A stretch of 64,000 nt of DNA from Anisus vortex (GCA_949126835.1 OX421506.1:20160926-20224925), one strand, 5' to 3'. Positions 37,301 through 47,640 are shown, counted from the stretch's first letter. The notes: generated by a model not told the origin, from the sequence alone. Made by a program: numbers and translations.

Positions 37301-39200
37301 TGGAACAAATTCTTATACTAAGATTCCACTGTAAATGTATCTCTCTAAATGAATATTTCTTTACATTTTCAGAATAGTGTAGCCAATTCTGACGTCTCTC
37401 TAGAAAATAGAATGTCAGACATTGTGCGAGGGAAGCCTCCTCGGACATCTGTCTCAAGTAACTCCGGGACTCAGAGAGCCCCATCCAGCACTCCAAGCCC
37501 TGTGGCCACCCCGGGCCCTACAACAGTAATGCCTTCCACCCCTGCAGTTAATCAGAGGGTGGCGCCTGCCGCCATTGCTGCTGACACACCCAGCGGTGCT
37601 GATGACGAATCCATCATAGATGACGATACATCTTACTCACCAGAGGAGGTGGATAGTGATGAAACAAGGTCAATACGGTCAGAGACTCAGTCAGTTACCT
37701 CTTCAGAGACAACAGCAGTTCCTAATCCATCTAGGTAGAATTTTTTTTTAGGAACAAATTTAATTATACATTGCAGCAGAGATTTCATTTTGTTAATTTT
37801 AAGGCGCCATGTGTTTAGGTTTAGCTTCGATAATTAATTACTAAATAGTGACTGACAAAATTTTAAAAGAAAAATTGTTGTAAATCGATTTTAAGAATAT
37901 ATTGCAATTAATTTTTTTTAGTAGCCAAATTATTGTAATTTTTTTAACACTGAAATGAGTAAGAATACATGAGAGTAAGAGTTGATTCTACTTAATTCTT
38001 TTTTACTATGAGAATTGAAAATCAGATTTTTTTTAAACTGAGGGCAACTGTGTAAACATTAAAGATTTCAAAACTTTTTTGTTTCAAGGTCTCAGAAAGC
38101 CAATACTCCAGTGGCCACACCTACAGCTGTCACCTCTCATAGACAAAGTGAAAGCAGACAAGGTCACACCCAAAGCCCTGGTCAGAAAGTATCTCAGCAG
38201 CCTGCACCCCAGCCACAAGTGCCACTTGCACTAGCTGCTGGAACTTCAACTGCATCTGTAGGTTTTGTTGTGAGTCATAGTGAGACAGATACTACACTAT
38301 ACTACATTCACATATACACAAGTTCTTAACTATGGAGTGAAACGTTTCACTTTGTTTTGTTTATTACTTTCACTTGAAGATTGGCATCTCATTGGGTAGT
38401 TAAAAAAGAGCTGAAAGATAACTAATGTTGATTAAAAAATATTACAAGTTTTTTTTTTAAATAGTCCTTATACACTATGGATTTGGGTCTATTTTATTAT
38501 CAAATTATTGTATCACCCTCATTGTTATTGGTTTGATGACTTTGACAAACATTTTTCCCTACTAGTATTACTGATGTATTGCTAGCTTTGGGGATAGACC
38601 ATCCATTTTAGGAGTCTGGCTCATATGGTATGGGACAATTGAAGCGACTTTTCAAATTTAGAAAACTGAACTTTTCATAGAACAAATTGTCTGGTACTAA
38701 GTAATTGATAATTTCTTATTGTGTATGTGTACATTTCATTTGTTTTTTATTTGCATTAAATTCTTATTTATGTTTCTTATCAGCAGGAAGCACCAAAGCC
38801 TTCTTATGCCCAGATGGTGGCCCAAAAAAATCGTGAAGCTGCCAATGGAGTCAGTTCTAGTGATGTAACTGCCAGCTCTCCATCAAACTCTATCCCAATC
38901 TCAGGAACTGTCAATGGACCAGCAACTGCTGCCCAAAACAGCACTGCCACATCTAATGCCATAAGGTCCACCAACCAATCATCTAATGCCTTCCGTGAAC
39001 AGGGAAATCACCAGGCTGGTGGTCAGCAGCCAGGGCCACGCGCTGCCCAGAGAGTCTCTTCAAAGGACAACTTGGCCCGATCAGAAGGGCCCCCGGCATC
39101 GTCTCGGCCACCTAGCAACGGCAGCCGTAGAAATTCTAAGGAAAATAGATCCTCCGCAAATAAATTTGATAGACGGAAACCAGATGCTCGTTCAAAGTGA
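9225..39200 (+). CDS. LARP4: La-related protein 4 (LARP4/4B) orthologue, 19 exons
   Basis: Role by family: LARP4 proteins are cytoplasmic RNA-binding proteins that contact poly(A)-binding protein and RACK1, bind poly(A), and stabilise and promote translation of mRNAs. Exons read from splice borders: 9225-9263, 24293-24505, 28207-28272, 28538-28646, 29134-29478, 30689-30829, 30968-31031, 31757-31893, 32018-32121, 32679-32855, 33110-33355, 33757-33840, 34827-34930, 35028-35825, 36063-36105, 36549-36650, 37373-37734, 38089-38257, 38784-39200. Phases agree at every junction and the total is 3720 nt (1239 aa plus stop). Order: two PAM2-like motifs (residues about 91-122), La motif (about 305-390), RRM-like fold (about 392-475), low-complexity His/Gln/Pro tract, then the LARP4-diagnostic NSFPPLPGA and LENRMSDIVRG blocks and PSYAQM near the C-terminus. 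Human LARP4/4B are about 720-740 aa, so this one is longer, mainly in disordered parts. The first two exons are the least certain; everything from 28207 on is firm. Confidence 0.9.
16299..16473. mobile_element. hAT-like MITE, left end missing
   Basis: Shares GTGTGCCAAGA, TTCAGTCAGCGTG, GTGCCATTGAAAATCGC and CGTAGGTTGCCGAACCC with the two complete copies at 16813 and 20280. The left inverted terminus is not found. Confidence 0.6.
16813..17019. mobile_element. hAT-like MITE with 8-bp target duplication
   Basis: Left end CAGGGGTCAACAGACTTTGG, right end CCGTAGGTTGCCGATCAATG. Flanks GTGTACAC (16805) and GTGTATAC (17020) match at 7 of 8 positions, the duplication length of hAT elements. It contains GTGCCATTGAAAATCGC. 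No ORF of note. Confidence 0.75.
20280..20493. mobile_element. hAT-like MITE with 8-bp target duplication and G25 run
   Basis: Left end CAGGGGTCGGCAACC, right end GGTTGCCGACCCCTA. Flanks TTATAGCA (20272) and TTCTAGCA (20494) match at 7 of 8. The same internal words as the 16.8-kb copy. A run of 25 G interrupts it at 20417-20441. Confidence 0.8.
22299..22364. repeat. (CT)n microsatellite
   Basis: A nearly perfect CT dinucleotide tract of about 65 bp. The long ORF over it is an artefact of the repeat. Confidence 0.9.
24293..24505 (+). CDS. candidate 71-codon cassette exon (LARP4 intron 1)
   Basis: A 213-nt open segment flanked by GGCAG at the left and AAG|GTAGCC at the right, phase 0 at both ends, so it can be included or skipped without changing frame. 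It is conspicuously richer in G/C at third positions than the flanks or than the other LARP4 exons. It encodes a compact, non-disordered peptide with blocks such as GFGHLHMLPGDVFYYAANSS and CVQRDELVKF and two cysteines. I do not recognise the domain. It could be an alternative N-terminal exon of LARP4, an exon of a nested gene, or a captured fragment. A second possible acceptor (TTCACAG, 24299) would give phase 1 and would not fit the exon at 9154. Confidence 0.45.
24632..24741 (+). repeat. dispersed TTACAGACGCTCC repeat, copy 4
   Basis: TATCTTATATCCTTCTAT, then AGAAGATTATTGCGTCCTAC, GCTTATTCGTGG and GTCTAGTCTTGATTTTAGG. The TTACAGACG core is disrupted. Confidence 0.6.
25616..25720 (+). mobile_element. 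hAT-like terminus, truncated
   Basis: CAGTGGTTCCCAACC followed by GCGCGACCCC and GGCGACCCCC, a widespread hAT-type left end. No matching right end was found, so the copy appears truncated. Confidence 0.55.
26745..26850 (+). mobile_element. tRNA-like SINE head
   Basis: TAGCTTAGTGG (box A) followed about 40 bases later by GGATTTGATTCCCC (box-B-like), then a pyrimidine-rich tail. No cloverleaf good enough for a working tRNA gene. Probably a SINE fragment in the LARP4 first intron. Confidence 0.55.
28207..28646 (+). CDS. LARP4: LARP4 exons encoding tandem PAM2-like motifs
   Basis: Two small exons, 28207-28272 (22 codons, phase 0/0) and 28538-28646 (36 codons plus one base), each encode a PABP-binding PAM2-like sequence: LLNLNPSAQPFRQ and KNLNPSAPAFQQ. 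PAM2 consensus is roughly LNxxAxxFxP, and both keep Leu-Asn, Ala and Phe. Vertebrate LARP4 has one variant PAM2 with Trp in place of Phe. Acceptors are TTTTTCAG and CAATATAG; donors GTAAGT and GTCAGT. The next exon joins in phase 1 at 29134. Confidence 0.85.
28320..28402 (+). repeat. dispersed TTACAGACGCTCC repeat, copy 5
   Basis: TCTTATCTTA, TTACAGACGCTCCTTCTAT, AAGATTATTGGGTCCTATGC; lies in the intron between the two PAM2-encoding exons of LARP4. Confidence 0.65.
29134..30829 (+). CDS. LARP4: LARP4 exons, disordered linker before the La module
   Basis: Exons 29134-29478 (TGCTGCAG acceptor, GTAAGT donor) and 30689-30829 (GGAATAG acceptor, GTAACT donor). They encode a Gln/Ser/Pro-rich segment and then a Gly-rich acidic stretch (GGGGEEDSEESGG) just before the La motif. 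Both junctions are phase 1. A TIR-bearing repeat sits in the intron between them (29792-30375). No folded domain is visible; this corresponds to the linker between PAM2 and the La module in the family. Confidence 0.85.
29792..30375. mobile_element. DNA-transposon-like element with ~32-bp inverted ends
   Basis: The left end (29792-29823, AAATACTGTATTTACTCGTG, then CATAGGTCGCAC) and the right end (30344-30375, GTGCGACCTATATGTGAATA, then TATACGGTATTT) are inverted repeats with roughly three quarters of positions matching. Internal AGGTCA words recur. Lies in a LARP4 intron. No transposase. Confidence 0.65.
30968..32121 (+). CDS. LARP4: LARP4 exons encoding the La motif
   Basis: Exons 30968-31031, 31757-31893 and 32018-32121. 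The peptide runs from YPDSVLEPIKKQMQFYFS through ENLPNDKFLNSKMDNDKYIP to KVRVSQCRKTLTLRGFP. This shows the La-motif winged-helix signature: an aromatic-rich first helix, Ser-x-Glu-Asn-Leu, then MD-x-D-x-(Y)IP, and the GRIK...L helix. RNA binding to poly(A)-type targets is the family role. A piggyBac-like MITE is inserted in the intron between the first two of these exons. Confidence 0.93.
31165..31671. mobile_element. piggyBac-like MITE
   Basis: Left TTAACCCTACTAGACC and right GGTCTGAAAGGGTTAA are inverted (13 of 16 match). TTAA at both ends followed by CCCT is the hallmark of piggyBac-type insertion. About 507 bp, with internal direct repeats of the form TTACCTAA..TTCGGTAACTCGG. In the LARP4 intron that splits the La motif. 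Confidence 0.65.
32679..33355 (+). CDS. LARP4: LARP4 exons encoding the RRM-like domain
   Basis: Exons 32679-32855 and 33110-33355. The first carries the core of the RRM-like fold that follows the La motif in LARPs (TLTLRGFP from the previous exon as beta1, IEFVMVKDKCSTWYVSFKDE as beta2/beta3, the EYKGYPIG turn at its end). The second completes it (CCIKSSG) and continues into a Gln/Pro-rich segment with tyrosines (QPYSTVPIYNQ). Both are phase 0 at each border. Confidence 0.9.
33757..34930 (+). CDS. LARP4: LARP4 exons with an alternative donor
   Basis: Exon 33757-33840 ends at ATA|GTGAGT. An in-frame alternative donor at CAG|GTAGAG would extend it to 33897 (19 extra codons). Exon 34827-34930 follows, with acceptor TTTCCCCCAG and donor AA|GTAAGT in phase 2. 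The encoded peptide is Met/Pro/Tyr-rich (PYMPYMTSMIAPGWPGP), like the hydrophobic MQPVY.. region after the RRM in vertebrate LARP4. Either donor keeps the frame, so two isoforms are possible. Confidence 0.8.
35028..35825 (+). CDS. LARP4: LARP4 large exon with His/Gln/Pro-rich tract
   Basis: A 798-nt exon, acceptor ATTACAG, donor AG|GTAATG. The first third is basic and Ser/Arg-rich (RNRNQ, SRSSPRQ, RRPRDE), resembling the RG-rich part of LARP4 proteins. Codons from about 35375 to 35815 form a low-complexity region of His, Gln and Pro, including HHHHH runs and PPPP. This tract accounts for much of the extra length against vertebrate LARP4. Confidence 0.9.
36063..37734 (+). CDS. LARP4: LARP4 exons with the conserved SFPPLPG / ENRMSD block
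   Basis: Exons 36063-36105 (RPRRNRRED, basic), 36549-36650 (NFTMEANSFPPLPGAA) and 37373-37734 (SLENRMSDIVRGKPP, then Ser/Thr/Pro-rich, an acidic stretch DDESIIDDDTSYSPEEVDSD, and SETQSVTSSE). Human LARP4 has SNFPPLPGSS followed closely by ENRMSDVVKG in the same order, which makes these exons the clearest proof of orthology. Donors GTAAAT, GTAAGT and AG|GTAGAA. Confidence 0.95.
36150..36370 (+). mobile_element. diverged SINE copy in a LARP4 intron
   Basis: Box-A-like TGGTCTAGTGG, then a body sharing blocks with the copy at 60.2 kb: CCCTGGG.AGACCC, GGTTACCTAGGATTAGTTG, AGTAAAG.CCT, CTGG..ATTGTGCTGGCCACA. Same strand as LARP4. Confidence 0.55.
36775..36905 (+). mobile_element. 5'-truncated SINE copy in a LARP4 intron
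   Basis: Shares GTAAAGG, TGCTGGCCA and AAACTGGTGAACA...TGATC..TCC with the 3' half of the SINE family; the tRNA-like head is absent. Confidence 0.45.
38089..39200 (+). CDS. LARP4: LARP4 terminal coding exons
   Basis: Exon 38089-38257 and the last exon 38784-39200, which ends at TGA. The last exon opens with QEAPKPSYAQMVAQ, matching the PRKLSYAEVCQ / RKPSYAEICQ block of vertebrate LARP4/4B, and ends in a basic Arg/Lys/Ser-rich tail. The acceptor is CAGCAG, a tandem NAGNAG site; exon start 38787 instead of 38784 would drop one Gln. Confidence 0.93.
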
Positions 39201-41660
39201 TTCTAGTCTAAAATGTATGAACAACCCTTAAACCAATCTAGTGACAAAATCATATTTCCCCAATAATTCTTTCATTAAGAAATGGATATTCTGGCAAAGT
39301 GTGATAACCTGCATATACAAACAATCTAAGTGTTTTGTTGGTTTTTGTTTTCAGTTAGTGTGGTCTCATCCCCATCATTTTTATTTTGAGTGTCCATCCA
39401 TAAAATGGCTATCTCTGAGGTTGTTTCTTCAGCCGCCAATTTGTTAAGTGCTGAGAAAAATGGCGAAGATGAGGATGACTGGCTTGATCAGCTCTTCAGA
39501 ATTGGGTGCATTTTTTTTTTTTTTGTCTGTGTGTATGACAATTCTAAATTCTTATGCATGGTTCACAGCTGATGGATGTATTTATGGTAATTTTCTGACT
39601 TCTTCAAGACAATATTTAATCTATTCAGTGACTGTGCTTCAAAGCATGTGTGTTTTCTCCCTCTTGGATTTGGATTATATTGGTTTGGATATATTCTTGG
39701 ATATTGAGGTGCAAAAAAAACATTTGTTGATACATATTATGAAGAATTTACATCATTTTTTTTTCTGCTTTCAGTTTTCTTTGATGTCAGAAATTATTTT
39801 TTGGCAATATGTGCATATATTTGCAAAATTATGGTTCTATTTTTTTAATGGTTGTTGCAGCATCATTTTTGGCTTTTCATTTCAGATTTTTTGCAATTAT
39901 GATAATGATGAAAAATAATTTTTTGTACTTGTAACCAGAGACACATTGAGTAGTAGGTGTGGCAGGCGTTGGTACTGGGTGGTAAATTTAACTAATGCAG
40001 GTGGGTGGAGGAAAACAGTTTGTTTTCATGTATAAGATGGCCGGTCAAACTTGATTGATACATAGATTATTTTTGTTTGGCTGTTTAAAAAAGTGGACAT
40101 CAAAATAATGAGAAATGCTGTAGATCATTATTCCTGTTACTGAGAAACTTGAAAAAGAAAACCTTGTAGTTGCTCTATGGTGGATGCTTTCTAATGTCAG
40201 TGAATCATGTTTCTACTAGGTATGTTGATGTTGTGGTGATAAACTTCATTTGTTTGTGATCACTTTTGAAGTTGTTTGTATTAACTACAAGCTTTACATT
40301 GCTTTATGCAGAACTGACCCTGTATCTGTCAAAATTTATTGCAATTTAAAAAAAAACAATAAAAAAAAAACAATAATGTTTTCATGAAAAATGCAACAAT
40401 TTAAGTTTTCCTCTTTTGAGAGGATTTGTCTTTATCACAAATAACCAGAAATGTTTTGTTCTTGTTTTTTTTTTTCGGTTTCGTTTTTAAAATTAGATAT
40501 TGAGCTTCACATGCTAAGACACTTTGGAAAGTTGTTTTCATTCAAACAGCATGAAATGGTTGTCAAATACTTCTTAAATTTAGGCCTGGCCAGTAAATAG
40601 ACACTCATTCAACTATTTCATTTATTTTTTTTAATGTTCTTTCTTAGACCTTCTTGTTTTTCTACATGAGATTTTATTTCTTAAACCCCATTTAGATTAT
40701 CACAATGTCTCACATAGTTTTGTATGTTGTTGATCTATATTTTCACTATATATTTTTATGGTAAAAAAAAAAAAAGTAAATGAGTAATAATTTAAACCAA
40801 CAAACAAATTATTTTGGATAATATTGATAAGAGAGATTGAAACCGATTGTTCTTTATTCTTAATTTTGTTGATATTATCAAATCAGGAACAAATTTTATT
40901 CAAGTGATCTTTACTGTAAAAAGTATATTTTCTAATTAATTTGTTAAAAACTGGAAACCAAAAGCTTATTATACAATCAAAGTGAAACACTTCTTAACAT
41001 GTGCATACTTTGTGCTTTCAATAATAACAAACTGTCACTTAAGTTGTACAACCAAAAACCGTTTTTAAAACATTCAAATTTTAAAGCCTATTTGTTAAGT
41101 ACCAAAAAAATATAAGAGCTTTTTTCACTTTTGGGCTGATGTTCTGGAGCAGAAAGTTTTCATGCCTTTTTGTGCATGCTGAGAAAGTATTGTTTTGTTA
41201 CTATAGGTAAAATACAACTAGTGGCACTAAATGAGTCTTTTGTGCAGTCTGTGGAGTTGTTTTGAATGAAGCAGTGCTGTTGATTTCCATTTTTCATGTT
41301 GCAGTGTTTTCCAGTCTTAAAAAAAAACCTCCCCCTCCCTCCCAAGACTGTGCTTCTCAATCATTGTTGTGTAAAACTTTTGATTTAACCTCCTGAAAAT
41401 TTTTGTTGGGATAATTTTTTTCTGGTTTATAAGGGCTTGTGGACAATGTGTCTGGATGGAGGTTTCTTGATGTGTGACCTAGATATTGATAAGCTGCCAT
41501 CTTCTGTCATCAATTCAAATAAAACAAATACAAAAAAAAAAATGCTTCCATATTGTTTAGGCAGTTATTTGCCTATTAAAATACTATTTATATTTCTGTA
41601 TATACTGGATCATTGGACTGTTTTTTTTTTAAATAAAAACATTGTTGTTTTGATTTTTTG
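39201..41660 (+). other. LARP4: LARP4 proximal 3' UTR
   Basis: T-rich non-coding sequence directly after the stop. It holds an AATAAA at 40358 (in an A-rich stretch, weak) and a better one at 41632 followed by a GT/T-rich element (cattgttgttttgatttttt), the likely proximal cleavage region. Pumilio-type TGTANATA words occur at 41597, and at 41732 just beyond. A short coding-like ORF lies at 39405-39572. Confidence 0.65.
41632..41637 (+). terminator. candidate LARP4 poly(A) signal
   Basis: AATAAA preceded by a T10 tract and followed within 30 bases by TTGTTGTTTTGATTTTTTG, a good GU/U-rich downstream element. The T-rich strand bias continues beyond it, so longer transcripts are possible. Confidence 0.5.
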
Positions 41661-44600
41661 CTTTTGATGAATACACACTACACATTTAAAGTTGTTTAAA
41701 CAAACAAACAAAAAGTGACAAAACTTTCATTTGTAAATAGCAAACAAACACACAAAAAAAAACAAAAAAAAAGTTTGGTTTAAAAAAAAATGGATTGTAT
41801 TTTTTTTTAGTCTAAATATGAAGTGGCTATATTTTTTTTTTCAAATGAAATTGCAAAAACTATTTAATTCTCACCTCTTTCCATCCTTCTACGATAGCCT
41901 TTAACACTTTGTATAATTTATAATTTAGTACACAGAGTCAGTTGTTTCTGTGAACAAAAAAATTGAAACACTCTTCTTGTGGGTATAAATATTACATGTG
42001 TAAATAGTTATATATATAATATATATATATATTTGTTTTGTTTTCTCTGTAAACTTGGGGGTTTGTTCAACCATTTTGTTCCATACACTTGTTCATTTTC
42101 TTTCTTGTCTTATAAAGAATTAATACTATGTCTTTTTTTTTTTGTGGTCTTTTTTTTTGTTTTTTAGTTTTTTTAGTTGGTTTTTTTTTTACAAAGCTTT
42201 TTTTAATATAAAAAAACTGATTACTTTTAATGATATGCTGCAGTCATCATTTTTTGCTCTTTTTGTTTCTTCTTTTGTAATTTCTCTTTTTTTTTTGTGT
42301 TTTTTTTAATTTTTTTTATGCAAAGAATAATTGTGAAGTTGATTTTTTTTAAATTATATTTATTGGCCTGTAGATAATTTTCAGTCTAATTCCTATCATC
42401 TTAATCAGATGTTTTACCGTAATTTAAATAATTGGTTTGGTTAACCTGGTTTTGTTGTCTCCTTAACAACATAACAAAAACTGGAACATTTATTTCAATA
42501 CATTTAAACATTGCTGCCAACTGAACTCTCTTATGTGCCCTGAACTTTCTCCCATTCCTTCAAAAAGAAATATTCCTGACTTTTTCCTACACCATTCAAA
42601 ATACAATCACGCTTTGGTTTATTTGTAGACTTTAAAGCTTTGTGGTAAGAACTAAGTATTAACTAGCTAATGTACACTATTTGAAGCATTCCAACAGGGT
42701 TCATGGTGGGGGTATATGAGAGTTAGCCTGATTTTAAATAGCCACATAAGACAAAAGATACAGTATATAAAAAAAATAATTCACCTGTTGGTGGAAATAA
42801 CCAACAGATCTGTTCCCCCGGTGCTGCAAGGGAGGTTTCCCCTTGAACAACTATTTTTTTTTTTAAATTTTTTTATTGGTTCTGTGACTTCAATTTGCAA
42901 GCCTACTTTTGATCTAAGCCTCCATTTGGACAATGTATTACATAGAAAACAGTGTTAAGGTTGGATATAATCTATAATATTCCTAATTAATTCAGTTCAC
43001 CACAGCTAACTCCATTGCTCAGTATTAAATGTTCAACCTTTTTTTTTGTCCCATAATCTTTCTGCCCTTTGTGTAAAATGAAAAGTCAAAATATTATACC
43101 AGATTTTACTGCCTCAATATTTTTTTTCTTTTGATGTATGTGTAGTTCCTGTCTTACTTTTTTTATTTATGGTTAGAATTGAGGCATAATTTTTTTTTAA
43201 ATTATGTTTGCATTAGGTACTGACTTGATAATATACTCAGAGCTATACATTGTAGTAGTCTTGTGTGGGTTGCTTTTCAACTTATTTCACTCTGGGAAAT
43301 AGTTGTTTTGTGAATGCAAACATTGATGCTATCCCTCTCTATCTCTCTGATGGCGCGTGAGAACATTTTCCAGCATTTATTATCAACTGTTCATTGGAAG
43401 ACATTTTTTTTTTGGAGGCCGATGTTAACTCATGCACTTGTGTATCCTTGTTATTGCTCAGTCAGTTATATAAATATTTATCTTATTATATATTTATATT
43501 TATCAATGATGATGGCCTGAATGTGTTGTATGATTGGTATGGATGTTGTACAGATTTATTTCATCAGTAGATAATGGTCTACAGCTGACACACAGCAAAA
43601 AAAAAATGAAAAAGATATAAAAAAAACTATGTATGTACTCACCATTAATATGTACGTCTGATTGTTGCCACGCTGGAATTTCTGGTGTTGTATGGATTGT
43701 GAAAATTTTTCAGTCCAATGGAAAGACATAATTTCTTATTATCTAGCATCTTCTTCTCATTTCATTGATTCACAAAATATAATCAATGTAGTTAAAATTT
43801 ATTTGAGTAGAGTATTAAGGTATATCATATTGGTAATTTGATCATTTTCTATGCATTTGTTGTCAAAAGATGTTTTATTTCCTCAAAATATATTTCTTAT
43901 GTTTACTACATATTCTGTTTCTTTTTTTCTTTCACCAAGAGAAATGTTTCAATATTGGTAGTGTATAAAGCAAATTTTGATGCACACATTGTCCTTGTGT
44001 CTGGGGCTAACGCTGACAGTATTGAAAATTAATACAAATCTAATCTTGTCACCTGGCCAATCTATTCACCTCTGGTTGAACCATTCACTTATTTCCTTCA
44101 GCTGTACATAGGTTGGATGATATTTTTGTCTTATAGACTTGCATGTTGTCCATTTTGTGTGTGTGTTGGTGACATTTTATGAACCGTTTTTTTCACACGC
44201 GATTTTTGAGTAAGCGAGACCCAAAGTGGAAAATCATATTGGGAAAGTGTACAAGAATATTATCCGTAACATTGTTTTAATTCAAGCACTTTAGCTTGTG
44301 AACTTACAATACATAACTGAAAAGAATTACTAAAACATTAGTCTTTCATTTCAACCATAAACTAAACTATTTTGATTATCGAATAGTCTTCAAAAACTCA
44401 AGTGTGCCAGTTTCTGGGAAAAGAAGTATGGTGGTATTCAGTAATAACTATGTATGATCTCTTGTGTTAATATTTCAGTTGATTCAATAACTTCACAAAC
44501 TGAAGCCTTTGATGTTTTGTACATAGACTTTAACCCACACATAACTGGTTAAGCTAGAAGAGGGACAAAATCTAAATGTTTCATCCTTGTGTCCTTCTTT

Positions 44601-47600
44601 TACATACATTTAATAATAAATAAATAATAATAATGAGGGGGAAAAATACATTTTTTGTTTTCTTAACTTGAAATAACTTGTGATATTGTTCTGTTGAAAA
44701 GTTTGATTGTGTAATGAATGAGGAGTGAGGGAGAAGGGTTAATAAATCAGTTGAGAGTTGAGAACGTATCATGATCATAGAGCTACACATGTAAGCTCAC
44801 TTTGTGTGTGTCCTTGTCATTGGTGAAAATCTAAATCTGTGTGCACAGTTTGAGGCATTGATGCTTGAGGGTTTCCACTGATTTGGTTTTATCCTTGTAC
44901 AGTTATTCAATGTCAAGAAGACTTATAAATTCATCATCTTCCATCCCCCAGTCATACAGCCATGTCTAGTGAATCGCATAATGTTTTCAAGTCAGGGTGA
45001 TTGCTATTCCAATTTTTTTTTAGTTGACAGCTTTTTTTTTTCTCTCTCCTTTTCAAGAAAACTATATTATTGTTTTACGACTGCTGTCTTCTTTCTTTTT
45101 TATTCTACTTTGATTCACTTGTTTTAGGGGCTTTTCAAATCTTATCACCATTACAATTGCTAATTATTTTTTTTTTAAGTTGTACCATATTATTAGTCAA
45201 CGCACAGTGTTTTTCTTCCTTCTTTTCAAACATTTGCTTTTCATGTGAATTGGGTAGAGGACATTTTTTTTCTAATGATTTCAGTACTTCAATTTTTGTT
45301 TTAGTTATGTCTGGATTTTAATGTCAAACATTTGATTGGGTATATTTGAACATTGTAAGCATTGTGCCTAAATAATTGTGGGTTACTGAGAGTTGTTCCC
45401 CCTGACCTCTATCAATACCAATATTTAGCCCCGCCCCTTTTTTAAAAGTTTGTTTGGAAGACAAGTGAAATTGAAATTTGGGTTGAACTGAATGGTTTGC
45501 ATGGATTTCAGTTTATGTTTAAACTATATATAAGCAACATGCAGTTTTGTAAGTGCACATGTGACTGTTGTTTTAACGACTGGGACAGTTAAAAGTGATA
45601 TTTATAAAATTGTGTGTTTCTGAGAAGAAAAAAAATAACCTTAACAAGTACAAAATTTCAATGACTTTAAATTATTATTTTTTAATTATTTTTTGTTTAT
45701 ATTTTTTGGTTCTGATGCTGCTAAAGATGTTATAGTAAACCTGAGATATATCAGAGGTAACACAGTATTAGTATATTAGAGTTGTTTTGTTTACTGAAGC
45801 AAAACAACAGAAACTAAAGTTAATACAACAAACAAACAAAAAAAGACTTATTGTGTGAACTATACATTACATTGATGTATATCAATTTCCAGCATTTTCA
45901 AATTGTAAGCTTATGATAGTGTGGACCTTTTTTTTTTGGAACAGGATACACTTCACAATGTTACCCCCCTTCCACCACCCCCTCCCACAGGCAACAGAGA
46001 AATTATTTTTTTCAATAGAGAAATTTTTTTTGACTGCTACTGAACATTTCTTTGCTCCCCAGTACTTGTAAATAAGTTGCTTTTATTTATTTTTTCTGGT
46101 TCAATGTTTTTTTTTTAAATCTCTCTCCTTTCTGATTGAGTTGATGATATTCAGCAATTTGAGCTTTTTTTTTTAAATATTTTTTTTATTGTCCTAATCA
46201 TGATCCTATTGTACATAATGCTGTATGCCACTTTTTGTTTTTTTCTGTAATGACTTTGGTTGATACAAAGAAGAGAAGAAGTAAAGACTCAAAATATTGA
46301 CATTTTACAGACAACTGATCCAGATTAAAATCAAAGGATAGGCTATACACAATTCTGATTTTTTTAAACACGCAGGAACTGAATTGCTTTGCTGTAAGGC
46401 ATAAAGTTTTGAATGTCTGTATATTGTCTGACATTCATACTTCCTGCAGCCATGTTTAACTAACCAGTTTCTTTCAAATTGTTATGATAAACATCCTGGC
46501 CCTTTCGCGGTGGCCATAACTAAGAAAACATTTGTTCAATTGGATTGTTTTAAACTTGCATATTTTTGTGGGGATACATTGTTTTAAATGAATGTTAAAA
46601 AATAATCAAAGATACACAGCCGGCCCTCTTTATTTTTAGTTTCATTTAGTGAATTTTTTTAAAAAGTCTATCCATATTTGTACTAGTTGTTATGATGGTC
46701 AGTGAAACGTGAAATTGCATGGAGGAGAAAACAAACAGAAAAGAAACTCAGCTTTAGTAGAAGGAGCGAATTGTTGATCTAATTTTGACACAAGTTCCAT
46801 AACCTTTTTTTTTTGTGGGAGGGGGAATGTTTGTAAAGGATTTAAAAGCTGGTTGTGACATTAGCATTTTTTTTTACATTATGAAGACTAAACCAGGCAG
46901 AATTATGGCCTTTTATAAATATTGCCTACTTCAACCCCATCCCATAAAGTTACTTTTTCTTAAAGCTATTTACTTTTATTTTTCTTCTTAATTTTGGTTG
47001 AATGTAAATGACTACCATTAGCTTTTTTTTTTAAAAAATTTTTTTTTAATTAAAAAAATCTTGTTTTTCTAAGTTGCTTGGATCTAGGGGTAAAATTGTG
47101 AATTGTAGTTACAAAATTTAGTAGAAATTATATAGGTAGGTTATTTTTTTAAATTATAATTTTGTTTTTCTTTCTATTTTGTAAGGGAAATGAAGCAAAT
47201 TAAATTTGATGTAATACAATCCAATCCAATGTTTTGTTGATTTATACTGTTGTTTAGGAATGTTGTTGTATTGTCTTAGAGGGGGAAAAAAAGTAAATAA
47301 TCAACTTACATAATATACTTGATTTTTTGTTTGTGTTTTGTTAGTTATTTGTTTGTTGGCTATATACTTAAAACATGTAGGCCATTTGAGCCACTGTTAC
47401 AGGAAAGATACATTTAGTATATTTATGATTGCTTGTGAATTTTAAATCAAACACTGGCTAGTTATGCACACATAGATAAGCTGTAAAACAAAATACAAAA
47501 AAAAACCTATATATTTTATATGTATATATAATAATAAACTTTGTGAAAGACTTGGTCATGGGACAGTAATTTTTTTTTCTGGAAGTGGTTTTGGAAAGGG

Positions 47601-47640
47601 GGTTACGCCCCTTGCTCCCCCATGGATCATTCTCCACCAC
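41661..47640 (+). other. T-rich gene-free stretch, possible extended LARP4 3' UTR
   Basis: No coding segment is seen. The + strand is strongly T-rich with many T8-T12 runs, and has TGTANATA words at 41732, 41999, 42369, 44103, 44518, 46067 and 46210. The TAGGCCTA word, common elsewhere, is almost absent from here. This composition matches the confirmed 3' UTR upstream and suggests a long alternative 3' UTR; that is inference. Confidence 0.35.

Noticed and set aside
39448..39918. 156-codon ORF in the LARP4 3' UTR
   Set aside because: Phe-rich reading of T runs, no conserved-looking segment; the neighbouring short frame at 39405 is more coding-like.
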